Origin: CAYMCQ01 sp964389025
GTDB taxonomy: Bacteria > Verrucomicrobiota > Verrucomicrobiia > Limisphaerales > CAYMCQ01
NCBI GenBank assembly: GCA_964389025.1
Contig: CAYMCQ010000031.1
Location: 1 to 41,323 of the forward strand
Reading direction: 5' to 3'
DNA: 41,323 nucleotides
Shown here piece by piece: positions 17,562-25,170 of this stretch (positions are counted from its first letter, which is position 1; every line of letters starts with the position of its first letter). The position numbers and the translations under genes were made by a program. The notes under the pieces are model-generated. The model was given only the letters and a program-made list of their open reading frames with translations, was not told where the DNA came from and did no database searches.

Positions 17562-18824
17562 ATGCAACCATCATACGACTATAAAAAATTCGCGATCCTT
17601 TACGTGGACGACGAGGAGCGGTCGCTGAAAAATTTCGCGCGCGCCTTCGAAGACCGCTTCCGCATTTTCACCGCGCCGACGGCGCAGGAAGGTTTGAAAC
17701 TGCTCGAAGAGCACAAGGACGACATCGGCCTGCTGATGACCGACCAGCGGATGCCCGGCGAAAAAGGCGTGTGGCTTTTGGAACGGGCGCGGCAGTTGCG
17801 CCCGCGCATCATCCGCATTTTGGCGACCGCGTATTCGGACATGGACGCCGCAATCGCCGCGGTCAACACCGGCTCGATTTATAAATACGTCAACAAGCCG
17901 TGGGACCCGCCGCAGTTGGAAAACACGCTGATGCGCGGGCTGGAATTTTTCATCGTGCAACGCGAGCGCGACACTTTGCTGAAGGAAAAAATGTCCGTCC
18001 TGCACAACATGATGATCGCCGACCGCATCGTGAGCCTCGGCTTGCTGGCGGCGGGCTTGAGCCATCACATCCGCAACTCGCTCGTGGCCGTGAAAACATT
18101 TCTCGACCTCGCGCCGGCCAAGATGCACGAGGAAAAAATGGACATCGAAGGCTTGCGCAACCCCGATTTCTGGAAGGACTATTACGCCAACGTCCAGACG
18201 CAGATCGAAAAGGTCAACGTGCTGCTCAAGGATTTGTGGACGGCGTCGGAGAATCCCGCGTTCGAGTTCAAGGATCAGGTCAACTTGCACGACGTCATCG
18301 AGGACATGCTGCGGCAGTTGAGCGGTGAGTTGCGCGCCAAAAACATACGCGCGAACAACCATATTCCCGCTTCGCTCCCGCTGCTGAACGTGGACAAGGC
18401 GAAATTTTACCGGCTGTTTGAATTGTTGTTGAAGGACGAGATCATCAACCTGCCCGACGGCAGCGAGATCACGATTTCCGCCGAGGCAGGCGTCAATGGC
18501 GCGTCGCGTTCCGAAATCCGCGTGCAGATTCGCGACAACGGCCCGGGCATCCCGCAGGAGGCGCTGCGGCTGATTTTCGATCCGTTCGCGTTGCGCAGCG
18601 ACACGCCGCTGGAATACGGCATCAGCCTCATGGCCTGTTTCTTCATCGTCCATCATCACGGCGGAAAGATCGAGGCCGCGAGCCATCCGGTGGAGGGAAC
18701 GACCTTCAAGTTGCGGCTGCCGATCAACCCGAACCAGGGTTCGCTCGCGGAGGAAAGCCAGGACTTCCTTCAGAAAGTTCTTCTAAACGAAACGATTTGG
18801 GAGAAGCTGATCTCGACGGAATAA
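17562..18824 (+). CDS. Receiver plus degenerate histidine-kinase protein (PhcQ/PhcR-like)
   Basis: 420 residues. The N-terminal receiver is complete: acidic pair in YVDDEE (15-18), phospho-acceptor Asp61 in LLMTDQRMPG, Thr/Ala in ILATAYSD and Lys112 in VNKPW. The RxLRPRIIRILATAYSDMDAAI and NTGSIYKYVNKPWD segments are typical of regulators of the RpfG/PhcR group. The C-terminal half looks like a kinase core but is degenerate. The H box reads GLSHHIRNSL (His168 followed by His instead of Glu), the N box reads LFELLLKDEIINL without the usual Asn, and the second glycine box reads LEYGISLM instead of GTGLGLSI; G1 (IRDNGPGI) is kept. It probably signals by binding or phosphatase action rather than autophosphorylation. 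Response regulators ending in kinase-like domains are a hallmark of the Phc system. Confidence 0.82.
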   Translation: MQPSYDYKKFAILYVDDEERSLKNFARAFEDRFRIFTAPTAQEGLKLLEEHKDDIGLLMTDQRMPGEKGVWLLERARQLRPRIIRILATAYSDMDAAIAAVNTGSIYKYVNKPWDPPQLENTLMRGLEFFIVQRERDTLLKEKMSVLHNMMIADRIVSLGLLAAGLSHHIRNSLVAVKTFLDLAPAKMHEEKMDIEGLRNPDFWKDYYANVQTQIEKVNVLLKDLWTASENPAFEFKDQVNLHDVIEDMLRQLSGELRAKNIRANNHIPASLPLLNVDKAKFYRLFELLLKDEIINLPDGSEITISAEAGVNGASRSEIRVQIRDNGPGIPQEALRLIFDPFALRSDTPLEYGISLMACFFIVHHHGGKIEAASHPVEGTTFKLRLPINPNQGSLAEESQDFLQKVLLNETIWEKLISTE

Positions 18825-19057
18825 TTTCCCCTCCGTTTTTTTTCAGAGGCAAAAGATTCGGCAGCAAGCCTTTTGGAACGTATTTTCCCGGTCATCCTCG
18901 GAAGTTTTCTCCCGGAGAATCCCTGATTTTTCATGTTTGGGACAATTTTCGTTGCGCGCCGAGTTTGCAGGCTGCTATTGAACGCTCGCTCGCTCGGGAA
19001 GAATGGTTGACGTGCGGGAAAAAATATGAACTATCACATTTCTATGACGCACGCCTG

Positions 19058-21109
19058 ATGAAAACCCTTCTCGTTATCGCCCAGCACCCAGAACTGGCCG
19101 AGGCGATCCGCGCCGCCGTCAACTCCGACAATTACCGCGTCATCCATCGCGCTGACTTGAACGAGGCCGAGCCGCTCCTCGCACACGGACTGGCCGAGGC
19201 CTGCGTTCTCGACGCCGACCTGACGAACGTTCAGGCGATCTGGTTCTTGGAAAAAATTCACCGCCGCGCCCCAAAATGCCCCATCCTCGTTTTCACCAGC
19301 GACAAACAATGGGAGTGGGAGGAGGAAGCGTATCTCAAAGGCGTCACGCAGGTTGTGAACAAACCCGTCCGCGCAAAAATGCTCAACACGATTCTTGACC
19401 GGCTCTGGACGAAGCCGACCCAATCCGCGCCCGCGCAACGACCGCCGCAACCAATTTCGTTGCCCGGCGAACCGGCCAGAACCTTTTCCACTCCTGCGCC
19501 AGCCGCGCCGCAAACCACGTCGCAGACGCTGCAAGTGCTTCGCGATTTTTCAGGCATCCTCACCCACTCGCTCAACGCCGAAGCGATGCTGAAACAATTT
19601 CTTCTGTTGCTCCGGGAAATCGTGGCAGTGAACCGCGCTGCGATTTTCCTGCGTCAATCAACGACCACGTCGCTTGATGCCACCGCGCACACCGGCGATG
19701 ACAGCCGCCGCCTGCGCTCGGCGTGCGCCATCGGTTTGTCCTCCGGACTGCTCGAACATTTCGAGCTCTCGCTCGACGCGGGCATCGCGGGTCATTTGTT
19801 CCGCACCGGCCGGATTTTGCGCCGCTCCAGCGAGGAGTCCGTTTGCGATTTGGAGATGCAAAAAGAATTCGAACTGCTCGGCGCGCAAGTGGCTATTCCG
19901 ATTCTCGACAGGGAAAGTTTGCTTGGCGTCGCTGTCTTTGATGGCCGCATCACCGGCGAAGCGTTGTCGAATCCCGAACTGGAATTGATTTTCCACCTGC
20001 TCGAACAGCTTGGCCTCGCCATCAAAAACATCTGGCTGCACGATCAGATCGCGACCAACAACGACATGCTCGCGGACATTCTGCGCGAACTCAGCAGCGC
20101 GTGCGTCGTCGTCAGCCGCGACCTCACCGTTCTTCACGCGAACAAAATGGCGCGGAAATATTTCACGCCGCGCAACCGCCAGACCGCGGAATTGGAATTC
20201 GCCGACCTGCCGCCGGCGCTCGGCAGCAAGGTCTATCAAGTCCTTCGCACCGGGGCCGCCATCGGCGCGTTCCGCCATCAGCCCGAGGACAGTCCCAACA
20301 CGATTTTCAACGTCACCATCGCCCCGTTCCAGAGGCAGGGAACGGCGCTGCCGAACGCGGCGTTGCTGATGGTCGAAGACCTGACGCAAAGCGAGCAGTT
20401 GAAAAAACTCGAAGTCGAAGCCGCGAACCTGCGCCTCGTGAAAACGATGGCCGACCGTCTTGCGCACGAAGTCGGTAACGCGCTCGTGCCGCTCTCGACG
20501 CACCAGCAGCTTTTGTCGGACAAATACAAAGACCCGGAGTTTCGCGCGTCGCTTGATACCGCCCTGGCCGACGGCGTGAAACGCATTTCGCGGTTGACGA
20601 GCCAGATGCGTTTCCTAGCGCGGGACTCGCTCGTTTCGCAGGAAATTTTCCCGCTCGCGCCATTGATCGAGGAGGCTTATTTGGAAGCGCAAAAATATCA
20701 TCCGGCCAAAACGCCAGGGCTCAAATACGACCCGGAGACGAAACCCATCGTCGTCAGCGGCGACCGCGCCGCGCTGAAACATGCGTTTGCCGAAGTGATG
20801 CTCAACGCGCTTCAGGCGAATCCCGGCGATCCGAAAATTGGCGTGAGGCTCAACGCCGGCGATGAAACCTCCGGCCTGAACATTGAAATTCAGGACAACG
20901 GCGGCGGCTTTTCCGCCGACGCGATGAAAAAAGCTTCAGCGCCATTTTTCACGACGCGTAACGTCGGCCTCGGCCTCGGCTTGACCGTTAGCCGGAAAAT
21001 CATCGAGACGCACCACGGCAAGTTGGAAATCGTGGAGCCGAAAACCGGACATGCAGGCATCGTCCGCATCTCGCTGCCGCTGGAATCTTCTGTTTCGCTG
21101 CAATCCTGA
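19058..21109 (+). CDS. Receiver-like/GAF/PAS hybrid histidine kinase
   Basis: 683 residues from the Met at 19058; the longer frame to 18797 would add a non-conserved tail overlapping the previous gene. Residues 1-115 resemble a receiver (LLVIAQHPELAEAIRAAV, ACVLDADLTN with Asp52/54, VVNKPV with Lys102), but the acidic pair after the first strand is missing (VIAQHP in place of VVDDE), so phosphorylation is doubtful. A Pro/Ala-rich linker (about 125-160) leads to a GAF domain (LLLREIVAVNRAAIFLRQS to NPELELIFHLLEQLGLAI) and a PAS domain (ELSSACVVVSRDLTVLHANK). The kinase core has His470 in DRLAHEVGNALVPL, N box FAEVMLNALQAN, G1 IQDNGGGF and G2 GLGLGLTV, all intact. No membrane segment is seen. 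It follows the PhcQ/R-like gene by about 230 bp, which holds nothing else that I recognise. Confidence 0.83.
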   Translation: MKTLLVIAQHPELAEAIRAAVNSDNYRVIHRADLNEAEPLLAHGLAEACVLDADLTNVQAIWFLEKIHRRAPKCPILVFTSDKQWEWEEEAYLKGVTQVVNKPVRAKMLNTILDRLWTKPTQSAPAQRPPQPISLPGEPARTFSTPAPAAPQTTSQTLQVLRDFSGILTHSLNAEAMLKQFLLLLREIVAVNRAAIFLRQSTTTSLDATAHTGDDSRRLRSACAIGLSSGLLEHFELSLDAGIAGHLFRTGRILRRSSEESVCDLEMQKEFELLGAQVAIPILDRESLLGVAVFDGRITGEALSNPELELIFHLLEQLGLAIKNIWLHDQIATNNDMLADILRELSSACVVVSRDLTVLHANKMARKYFTPRNRQTAELEFADLPPALGSKVYQVLRTGAAIGAFRHQPEDSPNTIFNVTIAPFQRQGTALPNAALLMVEDLTQSEQLKKLEVEAANLRLVKTMADRLAHEVGNALVPLSTHQQLLSDKYKDPEFRASLDTALADGVKRISRLTSQMRFLARDSLVSQEIFPLAPLIEEAYLEAQKYHPAKTPGLKYDPETKPIVVSGDRAALKHAFAEVMLNALQANPGDPKIGVRLNAGDETSGLNIEIQDNGGGFSADAMKKASAPFFTTRNVGLGLGLTVSRKIIETHHGKLEIVEPKTGHAGIVRISLPLESSVSLQS

Positions 21110-21235
21110 CGAAGACCAACGTCCAAAGTCCGACGTTCGACTTTGGGCGTTGCGGATTTCTGGCGCGAATCTTGTTTCTGCTTGTAGGGATGGTTGTTTT
21201 TTGTAGGATGCCACTGCGCTGGAATATTTCAGTTT

Positions 21236-22513
21236 ATGATTTCACCTTCACCAAGAATTGAGGATCCAAAAAAAGCCGCCGCCATCCCCACCGCGCGCCG
21301 CGGGGCGCTGCTTGTCGTGGACGATGAGGAAGGCCCGCGCCAATCCATGCGCGTGATCTTCAAGGAGGAGTTTGACATGTTCACCGCCAGCGACGGCCCG
21401 AGCGCCATCGAGCTGGCGCAAAAAAACAAGATTGATGTCGCCGTGCTTGACATCCGCATGGGAGGCATGTCCGGCATCGAAGTTTTGGAGCGGCTCAAAT
21501 ACGTGGACCCGAACATAGAGGTCATCATGATGACGGCGTTTGAGACGGCGGACACCATGCGGCAGGCGCTGCGGTTGCGCGCGTCGGATTACATCAACAA
21601 GCCGTTCGACATCGCCACGATGCGCGTCGCCGTCCGCAAAGCGATGGAGCGTCGCGTGCTCGCAAGCGAAATTCATTCTGACGCGAAGCAGACGGCTGAG
21701 TTGCTTGCGGAATTGCAGAGCCACAAGGTCGAGGAGCAGATCGCCCAGACGCGCGGCGACATTTACGCCAGCATCATCCACGACATCAACGGGCCGCTCA
21801 CAGTCATTTCCGGCTTCATCCAATTGATGAATCAGCGCATCGGCAATGCAACCCAGCTTCCCGTCGAGGATCTGGAATTCATCAAGGACCGCCTCAAGAC
21901 CATCAACCGGCAGGTGACCAACTGCATCGAGATATCGCGCCGCTACCTGAGTTTCCTCCGCCGCCAGACGGACGAAAATTCCCGCGTGCCGGTGAACCAG
22001 CTTTTGGCCGACCTTCAGGAACTCGTCCGCGTCCATCCCGCCGCGCAGCACCATGAGTTCACCGTCGCGAAACTTTCCCAGGACGTCGCTGCAAAGATCA
22101 ACGGCACGGACTTGATCCAGATTCTGCTCAATCTCACTGTGAATGGTTTTCAATGCTCGAACACTGACCACGTGGTTCGCATCGAAAGCAAAAATCTTCC
22201 CGAGCCGCTCGATGTCAAAAAATTCAACGATGGCAGCTCGGAATGTTTTTTGAACCGCGATGGATTTCAAAACGTCGCGCCGCTGCTCGCCTTCGCGGTG
22301 TCGGACAACGGCCCGGGAATTGAGCCGGAAATTTTTCCGAAAATTTTCAATCCTTACTTCACCACCAAAAGTTCGCAGCAAGGGACTGGACTCGGGCTGA
22401 ACATCGTGCAGCGGTTGATCAAGGAAGCCGGCGGCGCGATCCACGTCAAAACCAAGCCCGGCGCGGGAACTACGTTCACGGTCTATCTGCGCGCGATGCC
22501 GCTGGCGGGCTGA
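21236..22513 (+). CDS. Receiver-histidine kinase protein (PhcR-like)
   Basis: 425 residues from the ATG at 21236. The receiver has LLVVDDEEGPRQSMRVIF, phospho-acceptor Asp72 in VAVLDIRMGGMSG, the MMTAFETADT switch and Lys122 in YINKPFD. A helical linker leads to a kinase core with His182 in SIIHDINGPLTVISGF. Further motifs are N box ILLNLTVNGFQCS, G1 VSDNGPGI, F box FNPYFTTKSS and G2 GTGLGLNI, so kinase activity is plausible although the N box is unusual. As in Ralstonia PhcR, a receiver is joined to a kinase and there is no DNA-binding output. The gene ends 11 bp before the convergent aminotransferase gene. The output regulator of the cluster (PhcA-like or other) is not in the window. Confidence 0.85.
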   Translation: MISPSPRIEDPKKAAAIPTARRGALLVVDDEEGPRQSMRVIFKEEFDMFTASDGPSAIELAQKNKIDVAVLDIRMGGMSGIEVLERLKYVDPNIEVIMMTAFETADTMRQALRLRASDYINKPFDIATMRVAVRKAMERRVLASEIHSDAKQTAELLAELQSHKVEEQIAQTRGDIYASIIHDINGPLTVISGFIQLMNQRIGNATQLPVEDLEFIKDRLKTINRQVTNCIEISRRYLSFLRRQTDENSRVPVNQLLADLQELVRVHPAAQHHEFTVAKLSQDVAAKINGTDLIQILLNLTVNGFQCSNTDHVVRIESKNLPEPLDVKKFNDGSSECFLNRDGFQNVAPLLAFAVSDNGPGIEPEIFPKIFNPYFTTKSSQQGTGLGLNIVQRLIKEAGGAIHVKTKPGAGTTFTVYLRAMPLAG

Positions 22514-22524
22514 CGGGCTTTAAA

Positions 22525-23865
22525 TCAACATTTCGCGAACGCTTCGTCCAAAACTTCCAAAAGGAAGTCCGCGTCCGCCTGCGTGATGCACATCGGCGGC
22601 GCAAAGCGGATGGTCTGTCCCCACAAGCCGCCTTTGCCGATGAGCAATCCCATTTCGCGCGCGCTTTCCAAAACTTGCTGGCACTCGGCGGACGCCGGCG
22701 CTTTCGTCGCGCGATCCTTCACCATCTCGATGCCGATCATCAGGCCCTGGCCGCGAACGTCGCCGATGATTTTGTGCTTCTCTTTCAACTTCGCCAGCCC
22801 GGCGTGGATGTGATTGCCAAGCTTCAGCGAATTCTCCTGCAACTTTTCCTTTTCAATGACTTCGAGAACGGCTTTGCCCACTGCGCTGACGACGGGATTT
22901 CCGCCGAACGTATTGAAATGAACTTTGCCGACGAGCGATTGCGCAATCTTCGGCGTCGTGACAACTGCCGCGAGCGGACAACCATTTCCAATTCCTTTCG
23001 CCATCGTGACGATGTCGGGAATCACGCCTTGCGTTTCAAATCCCCAGAAGTGCGTTCCCGTGCGGCCAAAACCCGTCTGCACTTCGTCCGCGATGCAAAC
23101 ACCACCCGCCGCGCGAACGTATTCGTAAGTGTGCTTGAGATAGTCTTTCGGAAACTCCACGAAGCCGCCGACGCCTTGGATTGATTCCGCGATGAACGCC
23201 GCAACTTTTCCCGCCGTGGCGTAGTCAATGACGTTCTTCACGTCGTCCGCATATTTTTTTCCGGCGTTCGCATCGTCGTAACCGTAAGGCCCGCGATAGG
23301 GATATGGCGTTATGGCATGATGAATCCCGAAACTGTGCGGCACGTTGTATTTCCATGTGCTGACTGCGGTGAGCGACATGCCTGAGGCATTCCCGCCATG
23401 ATACGCGTTGCGCAGCGCGATGACATCGTAGTTGCCCGTTGAAGCGCGCGCCATGAGCAGCGCGAGGTCGTTCGCCTCAGAGCCGGAATTGACGAAGTAA
23501 CACATCTTCAGATCGCCCGGCATCTTCGACGCGAGCTTTTCCGCGAACGCCGTCACGTTCGGTTGCAGATAAATCGTCGTCGAATGCTGCATGATTTCGT
23601 TCTGCTTGTTCGCCGCGGCGACGACGTGCGGATGGCAATGCCCCACGCTGATCGTCACGATGCCGCCGAGACCGTCGAGGTAACGCTTGCCGTTCTCGTC
23701 CCAGACGTATTGCATTTTTCCCTCCACGAGCATGATGGGATTTTTGTAGTAAAGAAAAATTCCCGGATTCATGAACTGCTTGCGTTTGGCGAGCACTTCA
23801 GCAGCGGACGGCCCGGAATATTTTTGCGGCTGATGATTCGTGGGAGGCAGAGCGGGTGTTTTCAT
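22525..23865 (-). CDS. AGXT2-type class III aminotransferase (omega-amino acid:pyruvate/glyoxylate)
   Basis: 446 residues, a complete fold-type I PLP enzyme. FVNSGSEANDLA (about 125-135) binds the cofactor phosphate, IADEVQTGFGRTG holds Asp260, and TMAKGIGNG carries the Schiff-base Lys290. The sequence pattern (GGIVTISVGHCHPHV, NAYHGGNASGMSLTAVSTWKY) is that of the AGXT2 group, whose substrates include alanine, beta-alanine and beta-aminoisobutyrate with glyoxylate or pyruvate as acceptor. In this window it fits as the step converting beta-alanine or beta-aminoisobutyrate, formed by reductive pyrimidine breakdown, to the semialdehyde used by MmsA. It lies on the same strand as the other pathway genes but about 9 kb downstream of the permease, beyond an accessory block. 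Confidence 0.88.
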   Translation of the reverse strand: MKTPALPPTNHQPQKYSGPSAAEVLAKRKQFMNPGIFLYYKNPIMLVEGKMQYVWDENGKRYLDGLGGIVTISVGHCHPHVVAAANKQNEIMQHSTTIYLQPNVTAFAEKLASKMPGDLKMCYFVNSGSEANDLALLMARASTGNYDVIALRNAYHGGNASGMSLTAVSTWKYNVPHSFGIHHAITPYPYRGPYGYDDANAGKKYADDVKNVIDYATAGKVAAFIAESIQGVGGFVEFPKDYLKHTYEYVRAAGGVCIADEVQTGFGRTGTHFWGFETQGVIPDIVTMAKGIGNGCPLAAVVTTPKIAQSLVGKVHFNTFGGNPVVSAVGKAVLEVIEKEKLQENSLKLGNHIHAGLAKLKEKHKIIGDVRGQGLMIGIEMVKDRATKAPASAECQQVLESAREMGLLIGKGGLWGQTIRFAPPMCITQADADFLLEVLDEAFAKC

Positions 23866-23888
23866 TTCAAATCTTATTTTTCAGTCCA

Positions 23889-23927
23889 GCGATGTTGGCT
23901 GCTTCCGGCAAAATGTTCAACGATGAA
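23889..23927 (+). repeat. Direct repeat flanking the PIN module, copy 1
   Basis: About 39 bp beginning GCGATGTTGGCTGCTTCC and containing GGCAAAATGTTCAACG. A second copy lies at 24749-24788 in the same orientation with a few mismatches and one gap. The two copies bracket the PIN toxin-antitoxin genes. Confidence 0.7.
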
Positions 23928-23931
23928 TGTG

Positions 23932-23979
23932 CCTTCTCCGCATCTGATGGGGAGAAGGTGGCCGTAGGCCGGATGAGGT
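23932..23979. repeat. CTTCTCC hairpin repeat
   Basis: CCTTCTCC (23932-23939) pairs with GGAGAAGG (23951-23958) and is followed by a second small hairpin, GGCC-GTA-GGCC (about 23960-23970), and GGATGAGG. It is of the common interspersed 'CTTCTCC...GGTGGCCGTAGGCC' type and sits between the PIN toxin stop and the aminotransferase start. Confidence 0.6.
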
Positions 23980-24004
23980 GTTGAATTCAACCGCCCACAA
24001 AAAT

Positions 24005-24427
24005 CTAGGTGCCACCAAGATGAACCCGGATGAACTCCTCCGGCACGATGGGCTTGGGTTTGTAACTGGAAGATTTTAATGCCTCGAAATGCGCGTCGTC
24101 CGTCACCACAAAATCCGCTTCCGCCGCGATTGCACAATCGCAGAACTTGTTGTCGTCCGGGTCTTGGGTGATGACGCCGAAACGGAATTGCGGTTCGATT
24201 TGCCGGATGTTTCCGCGCAGCCGGTCGAGCAGTTCCAGCAAAGCGGCGACATCGTGCCAACGCTGCGCGCCTGAAAGTTTGGTCGTGACTTCCTCGTATT
24301 CGAGCAGGATTTCGTTGGAGACCGCCAGCGTCATCCGGCCATCCAGCAACGCGCGGAGGATTTGATGATAGGGCTGCTTCCGCCCGAAGATTTGGAGAAA
24401 GACGTTGGTGTCGAGGCAGACCGTCAT
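24005..24427 (-). CDS. PIN-domain ribonuclease toxin
   Basis: 140 residues of the PIN family that acts as the toxin of VapC-like pairs, cutting RNA with a metal-ion active site. The acidic residues are present: Asp6 in VCLDTNVFLQIF, Glu in NEILLEYEEV, the DPDDNKFCDCAIAAEADFVV segment and a final Asp pair in VTDDAHF. It overlaps the upstream antitoxin by 4 bp (ATGA), typical of such modules. Direct repeats (23889-23927 and 24749-24788) flank the pair. The target RNA is unknown. Confidence 0.87.
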   Translation of the reverse strand: MTVCLDTNVFLQIFGRKQPYHQILRALLDGRMTLAVSNEILLEYEEVTTKLSGAQRWHDVAALLELLDRLRGNIRQIEPQFRFGVITQDPDDNKFCDCAIAAEADFVVTDDAHFEALKSSSYKPKPIVPEEFIRVHLGGT

Positions 24428-24666
24428 GCGTAACGGTGCCCGGCGCGGAACTGGCGGATGAGTTCAGCCACGCGCCGCAGCTTGCCTTGGGCGTGATCTG
24501 CGTCGAAAGCCTCGCTCAAGCGGTCGGCTGCCTCATCGGCTTCAAGTTGCGCCAACACGCGATCAAGCAATGCGAGCTGCTCGCCATTCATGCGTTCGAT
24601 CTTCTCGTGCAAAACGGGCTTGAGCTTTTCCGGCTGAACCGGCGCGGATGCCTGACTGCTTTTCAT
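24424..24666 (-). CDS. Antitoxin partner of the PIN toxin
   Basis: 80 residues, mostly helical and charged (LHEKIERMNGEQLALLDRVLAQLEADEAADRL), with a basic C-terminal tail (RQFRAGHRYA). I do not recognise a named DNA-binding fold. The role is assigned from its size and from its position directly upstream of the PIN toxin with a 4-bp overlap. It probably binds the toxin and represses the shared promoter. Confidence 0.7.
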   Translation of the reverse strand: MKSSQASAPVQPEKLKPVLHEKIERMNGEQLALLDRVLAQLEADEAADRLSEAFDADHAQGKLRRVAELIRQFRAGHRYA

Positions 24667-24748
24667 GCCGTAATCCTACGCCTGTAAAACGAGCATGACA
24701 AGACCGTTCAAATCCGGCGAATCGTTTCTGTTCCCTTTAAGTTCGGAA

Positions 24749-24788
24749 GCAATCTTTGGCCGCTTCTGGCAAAATGTTCAACGCTGAA
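24749..24788 (+). repeat. Direct repeat flanking the PIN module, copy 2
   Basis: Begins GCAATCTTTGGCCGCTTC and shares GGCAAAATGTTCAACG with the copy at 23889-23927. Just after it (about 24797-24822) is an ACGCAAAGACGCAAAGGCGC stretch, the reverse orientation of the TTTGCGTCT-type sequence found at 30725 and 32219. Confidence 0.65.
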
Positions 24789-24925
24789 AAATTCCGTCGT
24801 TTCAACGCAAAGACGCAAAGGCGCAAGGAATTAAAGCGCAGAAATTTGAAAATGTGCATGAAACGGCCTCCGATTCGATTTGGAACATTGTAGCTCATCG
24901 TCCACAGACCATTCCCGCGCGAACT

Positions 24926-24947
24926 GGCATAACATCGTTGTTATGCC
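24926..24947. promoter_or_regulatory. Candidate operator: perfect inverted repeat over the XRE start codon
   Basis: GGCATAAC-ATCGTT-GTTATGCC is an exact inverted repeat with 8-bp arms and a 6-bp spacer. The ATG of the downstream XRE gene (24943-24945) lies inside the right arm. Such a site is what a small dimeric helix-turn-helix regulator would bind. Its position suggests that the XRE protein blocks its own transcription or initiation and thereby times expression of the methyltransferase operon. As RNA it could also fold and hide the start codon. Confidence 0.6.
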
Positions 24948-25170
24948 AAAACGTGATTCCACTCTCATTCAGTTTGGGCGTAACGTCGCGCGGCTTCGAA
25001 ACGCCGCCGGATTATCCCAGGACAAACTCGCTGAACTTGCCGACCTCGACCGCACATATTTGAGCGGCATCGAACGCGGCGTCCGAAATCCAGGAATAAA
25101 AATCGTTGTTCGAGTTGCTCGCGCGTTGAAGGTCGATGTCGGCGAGCTTTGCAACGGAGTGAACGCATGA
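24943..25170 (+). CDS. XRE-family HTH regulator (controller-protein-like)
   Basis: 75 residues, almost entirely one Cro/C1-type helix-turn-helix domain: FGRNVARLRNAAGLSQDKLAELADLDRTYLSGIERGVRNPG, then helices 4-5 to the C terminus. The size and placement immediately before a DNA methyltransferase match the controller (C) proteins of restriction-modification systems, which time methyltransferase and effector expression. The ATG at 24943 is chosen because the open upstream extension is not conserved-looking and this Met precedes the domain directly. The stop overlaps the methyltransferase start by 4 bp (ATGA). A perfect inverted repeat covers the start codon. Confidence 0.9.
   Translation: MPKRDSTLIQFGRNVARLRNAAGLSQDKLAELADLDRTYLSGIERGVRNPGIKIVVRVARALKVDVGELCNGVNA

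Noticed and set aside
17571..18686. 371-residue open frame antisense to the receiver/degenerate kinase gene
   Set aside because: Shadow frame; no domain, and the sense strand is clearly coding.
18797..19057. N-terminal extension of the GAF/PAS kinase to 18797
   Set aside because: It overlaps the preceding gene, has no domain character, and the Met at 19058 begins exactly at the first receiver strand.
24667..24942. Possible additional small gene between the antitoxin and the XRE gene
   Set aside because: Frames are short and overlap the direct repeat and the ACGCAAAGACGC sequence; no start with coding support was seen.
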